From Kitasatospora purpeofusca (lineage in GTDB: Bacteria; Actinomycetota; Actinomycetes; Streptomycetales; Streptomycetaceae), in the NCBI RefSeq assembly GCF_000718025.1, contig NZ_JODS01000011.1, forward strand, positions 186,001 to 250,000: 64,000 nt of DNA. Reading direction: 5' to 3'. Position numbers and translations under genes: made by a program. A model generated the notes under the pieces. That model was not told the DNA's origin. It saw only the letters and a list, made by a program, of their open reading frames with translations, and did not search any database. Shown in pieces: positions 1 through 9,355 of the stretch. Each line of letters starts with the position of its first letter. Within the stretch, counting starts at the first letter, position 1.

Positions 1-193
1 TGGCCGATCGGCGGCGCGACGCCCGCCGCGTCGCGCTGAAGCAGCCCGGCGGCAGCAGCCCGGCGGCCGTCCACCCCGACCGCGTCCGCGTCGGCCCCGG
101 TGGCGGCCGAGGTCGTGAACAGTTCGGTGACCCGTCTCGAGGAGGTTCGACGGCGCCTCGGCGAGCTTCGGCCGAGCCCTGCGGCCGAGCGCT
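1..193. other. window edge, no assignable gene
   Basis: On the plus strand the frame beginning at base 1 ends with TGA at 37-39 and all its codons end in G or C, so the last 12 residues of a gene entering from the left are possible. A minus-strand frame is also open from 200 to the edge with similar codon use but has no convincing start. The sequence does not decide between the two, and no function can be given. Confidence 0.3.
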
Positions 194-925
194 TCAGTCA
201 GCGGGTCGAGTGTTCGGTGTCGATCGCGGTGTCGGGTCGCCGACGCGGCTGTCGAACGATGGCGTGGGCGCCGGTGGCACCGAGACCGTCCGCCTCCAGT
301 CCGTCCGGCCCGGGGTCCCGCCACGCAGGCCGTCCGGGGCCGGCCAGGTGGCCACCAGATCGTGGTGACCGGCGAAACGTGAGCCTGGGACTGTGTCGTG
401 CATCGGTTCGCCGTTCAGCCAGCAGATCTGCCAGGTCTCCCTTTCGGCGTCGAGCAGGCAGCAGACCCCGCCGCTCGCGGCGGTGAGTCCGGTGAACACC
501 TCCCGGATGCTCGCGGACCGCTCGAACGCCAGGCTCATACCTGTCGTGGCCGCGGTGAAGCTCAGTGACACGTAGCCGGGGTGCCACCAGGACGTGAAGT
601 GGACCGCGAGGTAGATGTGTCCGACCGCCAGCCTCCCGTTTTCGTCGCGTTCCCCGCGACTGGTCCCGGAGAACTCGCGCATGGCGTCGTCGTCGACGCC
701 GATCATGATCACGGTGTCGAGGTGCAGTGTGCTGCCGTCCGAGCAGTCGACCGGCTCGTTCCTGAACTGCGAGGTGAACGGAAGGACCACCTGATCGCCC
801 CCGGGCAGGGTTACCGTGATCGGCGGCGTTCGATGCGTCCTCGGCGCCAGCCCGGCGAGCGCGGTCAGTGCTCGGGCAACGTTCCGGGCAGGAAGGACGA
901 TCTCGTAGCCGTAGTCGATCCCCAT
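194..925 (-). CDS. hypothetical protein, 243 aa
   Basis: I do not recognise the family. The ATG at 925 is preceded by a purine-rich GAGGGGTGGAG stretch; a GTG three codons upstream at 934 is the alternative. The protein starts MGIDYGYEIVLPARN and continues with a segment listing charged and hydroxylated residues around an LDTVIMIGVDDDAMREF stretch, then an HIYLAVHF strand and an LSFTAATTG strand, which suggests an alpha/beta soluble protein. No signal peptide or membrane segment is visible. The last 40 residues are proline, arginine and threonine rich and probably disordered. It stands alone and is divergent from the ABC permease gene that follows. Codon use is typical of the window, so it is very likely a real gene of unknown role. 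Confidence 0.7.
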   Translation of the reverse strand: MGIDYGYEIVLPARNVARALTALAGLAPRTHRTPPITVTLPGGDQVVLPFTSQFRNEPVDCSDGSTLHLDTVIMIGVDDDAMREFSGTSRGERDENGRLAVGHIYLAVHFTSWWHPGYVSLSFTAATTGMSLAFERSASIREVFTGLTAASGGVCCLLDAERETWQICWLNGEPMHDTVPGSRFAGHHDLVATWPAPDGLRGGTPGRTDWRRTVSVPPAPTPSFDSRVGDPTPRSTPNTRPAD

Positions 926-934
926 GCACTCCAC

Positions 935-1358
935 CCCTCTCCGCAGAGCGAACCGGATCCTCCCACAGCAGACCCGTCCGGGCCCGGGAATTCTTCACCA
1001 CGAGGACAGGGCCGGCTGCGTGAGTCCCGACGCCGTCGAAGGGGGCCGCCTCTCGTCGGACTCCGATGAGGCGGGTGCGGACAGAGCCGCCCGGGCCAGG
1101 GCGCGGCGGGGGCCCGGGCCGAGGCCCGGTGCTCGGTCCCCGCCCGGCCGGGGCGGGCAGTCCGGCTGCCCCTTCAGGCAGAAAGGCGGCCGAACGGAAA
1201 CCGGCCGGGCCGAGTCGGCGGGTCGTCGTGCAAGATGGGGCCCCCGGGATCGGATTGGTACAGACCACAGCACGTTCGCTGCGACAGGACCCCACCCCCG
1301 GGCAGTAGTTGGCGTGGCACACGGACCTCAATGCGGAGGGTGCCGAGGGGAGCTGTGG
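935..1358. other. divergent intergenic region, 424 bp
   Basis: This gap separates two divergent genes and should hold their promoters. It is very GC-rich around 1085-1160 with overlapping G/C palindromes such as CCGGGCC facing GGCCCGG, and it becomes less GC-rich at 1250-1330 just before the permease gene. Long open frames run through it but have no start signal and no recognisable product. I see no clear -35/-10 pair. Confidence 0.5.
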
Positions 1359-4300
1359 ATGGGACTGGCGGGGGTGTGGCGTCGGCTCGGCCGGCACGGT
1401 CTGGTGCTGGCGGCCGTCGCCGTGAGCGTGCTGGTGGCGACGGCGGTGCTGTCCGCGGTGGCCGGGCTGGCGCAGTCGGCCGCGACCGCCGGGGTGCGGC
1501 AGCGGCTCGCCGCCGACGCCGGCCGCTCGGTCGAGGTGACCGCGCGCTGGTCGGCACCGGGCCTGTCCGCCGCCGACCGCGCGGTGCACTCGGCCCTGGT
1601 CCGGACGATGGCCGGCACCCCGTTCCGCACCGTGACCGCACAGCGCGGCGTCAGCGCCGTCGACCTTCCGGTGCCGCCCGGCGGGCGTCGCTGGGCCACC
1701 GACACCGCGCTCCCCTCGCTGCTGGCGGTGCTGCCGGACCCCGGCCGCTACGCCCGACTGCGCAGCGGCAGTTGGCCGGACGCGCCCGAGGCCGCCCCGG
1801 CCGCCGACGGCGGGCTGCGGGTCGCCCTGCCCGAGGCCGCCGCCGACCGGCTCGGCCTGGACAGCGGCGGCAGCACGGTCGTCCGCACACCCGGGACCGG
1901 CGAGCCGCTCAGACTCACCGTGACCGGTGTCTACCGGGAGGACCCGGACGCCGCCGCGTTCTGGGCCGGCCTCGGTGGCGCCGACGCCGCGAACCAGCCC
2001 CTGGTACTGATCGACGGCGCGCGGCTGGCCGCGTTGCCCGGGTTCGGCGACCGCATGCTCGCGGTCTGGCTGGCCCTGCCCGACACCGGGCGGTCGAGCC
2101 TCGCCGAACTCGCCGCGCTGCGTGACCGGGTGGCCGCCTTCGCCCGCTCGGACACCGCCCGCTCGGTCTACCGCGGCGCCGAACCGGCACTGGCGGACAC
2201 CGCGGTGCGCAGCGCACTGCCCGGTGCGGTCGACGGCCAGGTGGTGCCGGTCCTGACGGCGAGGGCGGAGATCTCCGTACCGCTCGGCCTGCTCGCGCTG
2301 CTCGCCGCCGTGGTCCTCGTGCTGACCGCCCGTCGGCTGGCCGACGCCGTCGCCGGCGAGCACGCGCTCCGGAGCTCCCGGGGCGCGGGCGCGGCGCGGC
2401 TGCTCGCGGCTACGGCCGGCGAGTGGGCGTTGGCCGCGGTGCCGGCGGCGGTCGGCGGGCTGCTGCTGGCCGAGCCGCTGCTGGCCGCCGTGCTGCGCGT
2501 CGTCGGGGCGCACGGCCTGGCGGCGGGCGACGGCCCGAGCGCCCGGTGGGCCGCGGGTTTCGCGCTCCTGGTGCACGGCGCGGCGCTGCTGCTGCCGCTC
2601 GCCCGGCAGGCGGTGGACCCGGGGGCGCAGCGGGCGCTGCGCGCGCGCAGCCCGCGCCGCCTCGGTCTGCAGCGGGCCGGGGCGGACCTGGTGCTGGTCG
2701 CGGTGGCGGCTTTCGGCTTCTTCCAACTCCGCCACTACGAGGGCGTGGCGGTGGGGAACGCCGATGCCGGGTTCGACTCCTGGGTCGACCCGACGCTGGT
2801 GCTCGCCCCGGTGGTCATGGCGGTGGCCGGTGGGGTCCTGCTGCTGCGGGTGCTGCCGGCGGTGGGGCGGCTGCTGGAGCGGGCGGCCGGTCGGGCCCGT
2901 GGGCTGGTGCTGCCGTTGGGTGCGTGGCGGCTGAGCCGTGACACCGGGCGCCAGTCGGTACCGGTGCTGGTGACGTTGCTGGCGGTGGCCTGCAGCAGCC
3001 TGGCCGCCGGTGTGCTGGGCGCGCTGCCGAGCAGCGACCGCGACCGGGCGGTCTTCGCGGTCGGCGCCGACCTGCGGCTGACCGGGGTGTCCGGCGTGCC
3101 CGGGCAGCGGCACGCGACGCTGGCGGCCCTGCCGGGCGTGACGGGGCTCAGCCCGGTGGCGGAGCAGTCGGCCTTCGTGGGTACCACCCTGGTGCGGACG
3201 GTCGCCGTCGACAGCGCGGCCGCCTCCGCGGCGGGGCTGCCGCGCCTGCGCCCGGACCAGGCCGACCGCCCGGTCGCGGAGCTGCTGGCCCCCCTGACCG
3301 CCGTGCCCGCCCAGGGGCTCGCGCTGCCGGGCGAGCCGGTCGCGCTGGAGGCGACCGTCCGGGCGAGCACCGACCTGCCCGTCCCGGCACCCGGCCTGCT
3401 CCTGCAGCTGTGGATCCAGGACGCGGACGGGCTGACCGAGCAGCTGACGGTCCCGCTGGAGGCCGACGGCCGGCAGCACTCCCTGACCTTCCCGCTCGCC
3501 GGCGGCGGTCGGCGCGCCGGCCCGCTGACGCTCAGCCGGCTCGGTGTGCACTTCCCCGGCACGGTGGCCCTGCGCTCCACCCTCGACCTGCGCGTGCCGG
3601 GGATCACGGCCGTCGGCGCCGCCGGCGAGCGGACCGACCTCGCGCTGCCGCCGGGGCAGGGCTGGGCCCGGTCCGGCAAGGTCCTCGCCGCCCCGTCCGC
3701 GCTCGGCTGCCCCGGCACCGAACGCGGCCGCACGGAGGAGGTCCCCGACCAGGCCGAGGCCTGCAGCTGGCAGGGCGACGGCTCCGACCTGCTGCACACG
3801 GTGATGCGCTCCCACGAGCCACCGGTCCCGCCCGACCCGGCGGGCGGTGACGCCGTCCTCGCGGTGCAGCCCGTGACCGGCGGCGCGCCCGTGCTCCGCA
3901 CCCTTCCGGGGGGCGCGATCCTGCCGACGCCCCCCACCCTGCCCGTGGTCGCCGACCGTGCGCTGCTCGACGCGGTGAACGTCAGGGTCGGCGACACCCT
4001 TCCGCTCAACTGGGAGCGTGACGGGCGGAGTACCCAGCAGGTCCTGATCACCGGGGAGGTCGACGTGCTGCCCGGCTACGCCCGGGGTCAGGGCCACCTG
4101 TTGCTGGACCTGCGCGCGCTCGCCGTCAACCGTGCGCTCACCGGCGCGGCCCCGCCCGTCGCCACCCACTGGTGGCTGGCCAGCTCGGACCCGGCGTCCA
4201 CGTGGGCCGCCGTCGGCGGCCACGTCGAGTTCGGCCGGCCGCAGAGCGCCCTGCGGATCGCCGCCGCGCTGGCGGACGACCCGTTCCGGGCCGGACTGCG

Positions 4301-4721
4301 CTGCGCCTGGCTGCTGGTCCTGGTCACCGCGCCGCTCTTCGCGGTGACCGCGCTGACCCTGCACGCGGTGGGCACGGTCCGCTCCCGCCGCCGGGAGTTC
4401 GCGGTGCTGCGCGCGCTGGGTGTGCGGCGCGCGGAGCTGACCGCGCTGCTGCGCGCCGAACAGGTGGCGGTGACCGTGCTGCCGGTGCTGCTCGGCGGGC
4501 TGCTGGGCCTGCTGCTGGCGGCCCTGCTGCTGGCGCTCACCGTGCTGGACGACTACGCGCGCCCGGTCTTCCCGGCCATGGCCGCCGCCCCGGGCCGGCC
4601 CGCCGCCGTGCTCACGGCGCTGGCCGGCGGGCTGCTGCTCACGCTTGCCGTGCTGGTCCTCACCCGGCTGCTGGCCCGGGTCGACCTGGTCCGGGCCCTG
4701 CGCGCGGGGGACGACGGATGA
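1359..4721 (+). CDS. FtsX-like ABC transporter permease, 1120 aa
   Basis: Large MacB/FtsX-type permease. The start at ATG 1359 follows AGGGGAGC and begins MGLAGVWRRLGRHG directly before the first membrane segment, LVLAAVAVSVLVATAVL. A long extracytoplasmic part follows. Further hydrophobic blocks lie near residues 300-325, 365-400, 430-450, 460-490 and 525-545, and three more close to the C-terminus after LRCAWLLVLVTAP. The C-terminal RRREFAVLRALGVRRAEL motif is the typical coupling segment of FtsX permeases. The arrangement of two permease units with large outside loops in one chain is common in actinomycetes. It is followed by a second permease and an ATPase on the same strand, so the three probably form one complex that moves a lipid, lipoprotein or antibiotic. 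The substrate is not visible. Confidence 0.9.
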   Translation: MGLAGVWRRLGRHGLVLAAVAVSVLVATAVLSAVAGLAQSAATAGVRQRLAADAGRSVEVTARWSAPGLSAADRAVHSALVRTMAGTPFRTVTAQRGVSAVDLPVPPGGRRWATDTALPSLLAVLPDPGRYARLRSGSWPDAPEAAPAADGGLRVALPEAAADRLGLDSGGSTVVRTPGTGEPLRLTVTGVYREDPDAAAFWAGLGGADAANQPLVLIDGARLAALPGFGDRMLAVWLALPDTGRSSLAELAALRDRVAAFARSDTARSVYRGAEPALADTAVRSALPGAVDGQVVPVLTARAEISVPLGLLALLAAVVLVLTARRLADAVAGEHALRSSRGAGAARLLAATAGEWALAAVPAAVGGLLLAEPLLAAVLRVVGAHGLAAGDGPSARWAAGFALLVHGAALLLPLARQAVDPGAQRALRARSPRRLGLQRAGADLVLVAVAAFGFFQLRHYEGVAVGNADAGFDSWVDPTLVLAPVVMAVAGGVLLLRVLPAVGRLLERAAGRARGLVLPLGAWRLSRDTGRQSVPVLVTLLAVACSSLAAGVLGALPSSDRDRAVFAVGADLRLTGVSGVPGQRHATLAALPGVTGLSPVAEQSAFVGTTLVRTVAVDSAAASAAGLPRLRPDQADRPVAELLAPLTAVPAQGLALPGEPVALEATVRASTDLPVPAPGLLLQLWIQDADGLTEQLTVPLEADGRQHSLTFPLAGGGRRAGPLTLSRLGVHFPGTVALRSTLDLRVPGITAVGAAGERTDLALPPGQGWARSGKVLAAPSALGCPGTERGRTEEVPDQAEACSWQGDGSDLLHTVMRSHEPPVPPDPAGGDAVLAVQPVTGGAPVLRTLPGGAILPTPPTLPVVADRALLDAVNVRVGDTLPLNWERDGRSTQQVLITGEVDVLPGYARGQGHLLLDLRALAVNRALTGAAPPVATHWWLASSDPASTWAAVGGHVEFGRPQSALRIAAALADDPFRAGLRCAWLLVLVTAPLFAVTALTLHAVGTVRSRRREFAVLRALGVRRAELTALLRAEQVAVTVLPVLLGGLLGLLLAALLLALTVLDDYARPVFPAMAAAPGRPAAVLTALAGGLLLTLAVLVLTRLLARVDLVRALRAGDDG

Positions 4722-4827
4722 GCCGGGCGGAGGACCGGCGTTGCGTGGTCGGGCGGCGGGCGGACAGGTACACCGGTGGGCACGCCGGTGCGCGCGAGGA
4801 CGGACGCTTCGACGGGGGGAGCCCCAC

Positions 4828-7659
4828 ATGCTGACACTGCGCCTGATCCGGCGCGAGGCGCGGATCGCCTGGCCGGTCTCCGTCGTACTCGCGCTGCTCG
4901 CCGCACTGCTCACGGCGGTCCCGCTGAGCTGGCCGCCGCGCTTCGACCGGCTGGCGGCCGGCGCGCTCGCGGACCGGGTGGTCCGCGCCCAGCGGGACGT
5001 GCCGCTGGTCTCCGCCGCCACCACCACCGTCCCGCTGGACGGGCTGGTGCCCCCGGACACCGGCTCGCTCGACCGGGACCTGGACCAGCTCGGCGAGCGG
5101 GTGCGCACCGCGGCGGGTCCGGGGCTGGCCGCCGCGCTCGGCAGGCCGCAGGCCCGCGTCACCACCCTCGGCGTCACGGCACGCGGCCCCGAACTGCCCA
5201 CTCCCTACGGCAAAGCGCCGCGTTTCAGTCTGGTCCACGCCCAGCCCGACGGCGCGGGCGGCACGGTCGAGTACCTCCAGGGCCGCGCGCCGCGGCAGCC
5301 CGCGGCCGACCCGGCCGTCCCGCCCGGAGCGGCGGCCCCGATCGAGGTCGCCGTCTCCGAGGGCACCCGGGAGCGGCTCGGCCTGGCGGTCGGTCGGCGG
5401 TTCGACCTGTTGGACCGCGGGTGGGTCGCGCCGGTCCTCGTGGTCGGGGTCTTCCGGACCGACCGCGGCGCGGGCCGGCTCTGGCAGCAGTCCCCGATGC
5501 TGGTCTCCCCGTGGACCGTGGCGGTGGACCCCGGCCAGGAGCTGAGCGGCCAACTGCTGACCAGTGCCGACGGGATCGAGACGATCGCGAAGCACGGCCT
5601 CGCGCTCAAGGTGGCCTGGGAGCTGCCGACGGCCGTCGACCGGTCCGGCCCGGCCGCCTCCCCGGCCGGGATCGCCGCCATGCAGTCCGCCCTGCGCGGA
5701 CTGCGCGCCGCCGGGCCGGACCGGCTGTGCGGGTCCGGCCTCGCGGACACGTGCATGCTGGCCGGCCAGATCGTGCCCTCGATCAACGTCACCGAACGAC
5801 TCGCCCCGGAGCTGGACGCCTTCGCCGTCCAGCGTGGGCGCACCGAGCAGTTGCAGGGCTTCGCGCTCGCCGGACTGCTCGCCCTGGTGGTGGCCACCGC
5901 GGTCGCCGCCGCCCGGCTCGGGGCCCGCCGCCGGGCCGGCGCCGTCGCGCTGCAGCTCACCCGCGGGGCGGGACTGCCCGGGATCGCGGGCCGGCTGCTG
6001 GCGGAGGCCGGGGTGGCGGTCGGCGCCGGGGTCGCGGCGGGCTGGGCGGTCGGCCGCGCGCTCGCACCGCAGGGCGCCGCCCTCGGCTCGCCGGTGCCCG
6101 CCCTGGTCGCCGCCCTGCTGGTCTGGTGCGCGCCGGCCGCGGTGCTGCTCGTCTCCGCCGGACGGACCCGGCCCGCGCCGCGCTCGCGCCGAGTCGTCCT
6201 GGAGGCCCTGGTGGTGCTCCTGGCCGTCGGCGGGCTGGTCGCGCTGCGTACCCGCGGTGCCTACGCGGGCACCGGCACGGACCCCCAACTCGCCCTCGCA
6301 CCGGTCCTGCTGGCGCTGGTCACGGTGGGGATCCTGCTCCGGCTGCTGCCCCTACTGGTGCGCCGGGCGACCCGCTCGGCGCGGCGCTCGCGCGGCCTGG
6401 TCCCGCTGGTGGCGCTCGCCCGGGCCGGGGCGCAGAGCGGCGCGGCCGCGCTCTCCCTGCTGGTCCTGGTCCTGGCCATGGGCTACGGGGTCTACGGGGG
6501 GCTGATACCGCGCACCCTCGCGGACGGGCAGGCGCAGATCGCCGAGTGGCGCACCGGCGGGGCGCCCGTCGCCCTGGTCGGGCCGAGGGACCGGCTGTCC
6601 GGCGACCTGCCGCCGCTCCCCGCCGTGGGGCACCGGGTGGCGGTCACCGGCGCGAGCGGGGAACTCACCGCGCAGGACGACGGCACCACCTTCCCGGGCG
6701 CCCGGTTCGTCGGACTGGACGCCGCCGCACTGGGCGCCGCCGATCCGTCCTCCCCCGTGGCCCGTGCCCTGCTGGCCGCCGACGGGGTCGACGCGGCGGT
6801 CGGGCGGACCGGCGCCGGCGGCGACGTCCCCGTGCTCACCGCGCTGGCCGACCCCGCACTCGCCGCCCGGTTCCCCGACGGCACCTTCGAGCTGACCGCG
6901 CTGGGGACGGGCCGCGCCCTGGTCCACGTGGTCGGCGCGCTGCCCGAGCAGGCGCTGCGCGACCCGGTCCTCGGACCGGTGCTCGGCGGCGGTCCCCGGT
7001 CCGGCGCCCTGCTGGTGTTCACCGGCCCGTCCGCGGAGCGCCTGCCCGTCCAGAAGAACCACGCGTCCGCCCTCCTGCTCTACCCGGCCGCCGGCGGACC
7101 GCCGCTGGACCCGGCCGCGGTGCGGGCCGCCGCCGGCGTGCAGCTCGCTCCCACCGGCCTGCCCGGACCGCAGGTCGAACTCCGCGACCGGGGCGAGGAA
7201 CTCGGCGCGCTGCGGTCGGACGGGCTGGCACGCTCGGCCCGGCTCGCCTTCGGGGCCACCACCGCGCTCGGCCTGCTGCTCGCGCTCGGCACGTTCGCCC
7301 TGGACCTGCTGCTCAGCGCCACCGAACGCGCCCGGACGACGTCCTACCTGCGGACCCTGGGGATCGGCAGCCGGGCGGTGCTCGGCCTGCAACTGCTCCA
7401 GCAGCTGCCGCTGGTGCTGGCGGCGGCGGTCGGCGGCACCTCGCTCGGCCTGCTGCTGCCCGCCGCGCTCGGTCCCGGCCTGCGGCTGGGCGCACTCACC
7501 GGCGGGCCGTTCGAGCCCGCCGTACACATCGACTGGACGATCACCGCGGGCGTCGGCGTCGCGCTGGTCGTGCTGATGACGGCGGCCGCCGTCCTGGAGG
7601 CGGCGATCAGCCGCCGGCGCGGACTGGGCGCCGTACTGCGACTCGGGGAGGCACTGTGA
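4828..7659 (+). CDS. FtsX-like ABC transporter permease, 943 aa
   Basis: Second permease of the ABC operon. ATG 4828 follows a GGGGGGAG ribosome site at 4814-4821; an upstream in-frame start would extend into sequence without homologous character. The N-terminus MLTLRLIRREARIAWPVSVVLALLAALLTAVPL has the first membrane helix. A large extracytoplasmic domain runs to about residue 350, followed by membrane segments around 350-470, another outside domain, and a last membrane set from about 800. The motif TTSYLRTLGIGSRAVLGLQLLQ near the end is the FtsX coupling region. Its stop overlaps the GTG of the ATPase gene (GTGA), so the two are translationally coupled. It presumably pairs with the preceding permease as a heterodimer; this pairing is inferred from gene order. 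Confidence 0.9.
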   Translation: MLTLRLIRREARIAWPVSVVLALLAALLTAVPLSWPPRFDRLAAGALADRVVRAQRDVPLVSAATTTVPLDGLVPPDTGSLDRDLDQLGERVRTAAGPGLAAALGRPQARVTTLGVTARGPELPTPYGKAPRFSLVHAQPDGAGGTVEYLQGRAPRQPAADPAVPPGAAAPIEVAVSEGTRERLGLAVGRRFDLLDRGWVAPVLVVGVFRTDRGAGRLWQQSPMLVSPWTVAVDPGQELSGQLLTSADGIETIAKHGLALKVAWELPTAVDRSGPAASPAGIAAMQSALRGLRAAGPDRLCGSGLADTCMLAGQIVPSINVTERLAPELDAFAVQRGRTEQLQGFALAGLLALVVATAVAAARLGARRRAGAVALQLTRGAGLPGIAGRLLAEAGVAVGAGVAAGWAVGRALAPQGAALGSPVPALVAALLVWCAPAAVLLVSAGRTRPAPRSRRVVLEALVVLLAVGGLVALRTRGAYAGTGTDPQLALAPVLLALVTVGILLRLLPLLVRRATRSARRSRGLVPLVALARAGAQSGAAALSLLVLVLAMGYGVYGGLIPRTLADGQAQIAEWRTGGAPVALVGPRDRLSGDLPPLPAVGHRVAVTGASGELTAQDDGTTFPGARFVGLDAAALGAADPSSPVARALLAADGVDAAVGRTGAGGDVPVLTALADPALAARFPDGTFELTALGTGRALVHVVGALPEQALRDPVLGPVLGGGPRSGALLVFTGPSAERLPVQKNHASALLLYPAAGGPPLDPAAVRAAAGVQLAPTGLPGPQVELRDRGEELGALRSDGLARSARLAFGATTALGLLLALGTFALDLLLSATERARTTSYLRTLGIGSRAVLGLQLLQQLPLVLAAAVGGTSLGLLLPAALGPGLRLGALTGGPFEPAVHIDWTITAGVGVALVVLMTAAAVLEAAISRRRGLGAVLRLGEAL

Positions 7660-8693
7660 CCGTCCGACCGACCGAACGACCCGCGGCCGGGACCGGAGGA
7701 CCCGGGTCCGGTCCCGACCGGCTGCCCGCGTCCGGCGCAGACCGGCCGATGGTGGCGTGCCACAGCCTGGTGCGGATCTACCGCACCGGCACCCGCGCCC
7801 GTGACGGGGTCGAGGTGCAGGCCCTGCAGGGGCTCGACCTGACCGTGCGGGAGGGCGAGCTGACGGCCCTGGTCGGCGCCTCCGGTTCCGGCAAGTCCAC
7901 CCTGCTCGGCATCCTGGCCGGCCTGGACACCCCCAGCGCCGGCACCGTCGAGGTGGCCGGCACCGACCTGGGCGGGCTCAAGCGCCGCGAGCGGACCGCC
8001 TACCGGCGCCGGACCGTCGGGGTGATCCAGCAGCAGACCGCGCGCAACCTGCTGCCCTACCTGACGGCACGCGAGAACGTGCAGCTGCCGATGGGCTACA
8101 TCGGCGTGCCGCGCCGCGCACGCGCCGCCCGGGCGACGGAACTGCTCGACCTGATGGGCATCGCCCCGGCCGCCGACCGCACCCCCGCCGGGCTCTCCGG
8201 CGGCGAGCAGCAGCGGGTGGCGATCGCCGTCGCCCTGGCCAACGAACCCCGGCTGCTGCTCGCGGACGAACCCACCGGCGAGCTGGACACGGCCACCTCG
8301 GAGGAGATCTTCGGCGCCCTGCGCACCGCCAACACCGAGCTGGGCACCACCGTGCTGATCGTCACCCACGACGCCCTGGTGGCCGACCAGGTCCGCCGCA
8401 CGGTGCGGATCCGCGACGGGCGCACCTCCACCGAGGTGCTGCGCCACACCGCCGACACCGGCCCTGACGGTGCGCCCACCGCCCAGGAGTACACCGTGCT
8501 GGACCGCGTCGGCCGGCTTCAACTGCCCCGCGAGTTCACCGAGTCGCTGGGCCTGGCACACCGCGTGCGGCTGGTCCTGGAGCGGGACCACGTCTCCGTG
8601 TGGCCCGACCTCGGCCACCCGCCGGCGGGCACCGGGGCCGGCACCGAGGCGGACGGGGGCGAGGCGGACGAGGAGGGGCGCGCTCGGAGCTGA
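7656..8693 (+). CDS. ABC transporter ATP-binding protein with AbrB-like C-terminal tail, 345 aa
   Basis: ATPase of the LolD/MacB type serving the two preceding permeases. The GTG at 7656 overlaps the permease stop. Walker A GASGSGKST lies at about residues 74-82, the Q-loop region at 122-128, the signature LSGGEQQR at 180-187, Walker B LLLADEPTGELD at 200-211 and the H-loop histidine at 238. After the normal end of the domain comes a linker rich in Asp, Gly and Pro and then, at about 278-318, YTVLDRVGRLQLPREF followed by VRLVLERDHVSVWP. That pattern resembles a SpoVT/AbrB swapped-hairpin unit, which normally binds DNA or dimerises. The tail may control dimerisation; it does not resemble the usual C-terminal regulatory domains of importers. 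The last 30 residues are acidic and probably disordered. Confidence 0.92.
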   Translation: MTVRPTERPAAGTGGPGSGPDRLPASGADRPMVACHSLVRIYRTGTRARDGVEVQALQGLDLTVREGELTALVGASGSGKSTLLGILAGLDTPSAGTVEVAGTDLGGLKRRERTAYRRRTVGVIQQQTARNLLPYLTARENVQLPMGYIGVPRRARAARATELLDLMGIAPAADRTPAGLSGGEQQRVAIAVALANEPRLLLADEPTGELDTATSEEIFGALRTANTELGTTVLIVTHDALVADQVRRTVRIRDGRTSTEVLRHTADTGPDGAPTAQEYTVLDRVGRLQLPREFTESLGLAHRVRLVLERDHVSVWPDLGHPPAGTGAGTEADGGEADEEGRARS

Positions 8694-8782
8694 GACGGCG
8701 ACGCGGCCGGCCGGCGCAGCGGGCGGGTGCCGCTCCGCCGGATCCGACGAGGCCCGACGTGGCCCGACGGGTGCGGCCTCGC

Positions 8783-9355
8783 CTACATCGGCCCGACGTC
8801 GGCGTGGGAGCGGGTGGCGTCGGTGGTGCGCCGCGCGGTCAGCAGGACCGCCGCGAGGGTGCCGGCCTCGGTGATCCGGCCGTCGCCGCACATCTCCACC
8901 GCCTGCTCCAGGGGCACCCAGTGCAGTTCCATGTCGGCCTCGCCCGCGTCCCTGTGGTGCTCGCCGATGGTCAGGCGGCGCGCGAGGTAGAGGTGTTCGC
9001 GGGTGCGCGCGCCGGCCGGCATCCGCCACATCGTCGTCAGCAGCTCGACCTCGGCGGCGCGGATGCCGGCCTCCTCGGCCAGTTCCCGTTGCGCGGCCGC
9101 CAGCGGGTCCTCGCCGGGCTCGCATCCGCCGCCCGGGCACATCAGCAGCCGCTGACCGCAGACGTAGACGCTCTCCTCCACCAGGGCGATCCGGCCCCGG
9201 TCGTCGAGGGCGACGACACGCACCCCGTCGACGGACTCCGTGTACTCGTACGTCCCCGTGCTCCGGTCGGCGCGCCGGACCCTGTCGCGGCGCACCACCA
9301 CCCGGAGACCTGTGTACTCGAGGGTCGACGAGACCGTTGTCCAACCGTCGATCAT
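8783..9355 (-). CDS. Nudix hydrolase, 190 aa
   Basis: Pyrophosphohydrolase of the Nudix family, acting on nucleoside diphosphate-X compounds in the cytoplasm. The Nudix box GX5EX7REUXEEXGU is complete at residues 76-98 with R90, E91, E94 and E95 in place. Overall layout (N-terminal beta strands, central box, C-terminal helix) and length resemble ADP-ribose pyrophosphatases, but substrate choice cannot be read from the sequence. The ATG at 9355 overlaps the stop of the HIT gene by 4 bases (ATGA), so the gene is the last member of a coupled MazG-HIT-Nudix operon. Confidence 0.9.
   Translation of the reverse strand: MIDGWTTVSSTLEYTGLRVVVRRDRVRRADRSTGTYEYTESVDGVRVVALDDRGRIALVEESVYVCGQRLLMCPGGGCEPGEDPLAAAQRELAEEAGIRAAEVELLTTMWRMPAGARTREHLYLARRLTIGEHHRDAGEADMELHWVPLEQAVEMCGDGRITEAGTLAAVLLTARRTTDATRSHADVGPM

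Noticed and set aside
198..5201. Very long open frame on the minus strand (over 1600 codons)
   Set aside because: It is an antisense shadow of the two FtsX permease genes in GC-rich DNA: composition is almost only Arg, Gly, Pro, Gln and Ala, with no domain.
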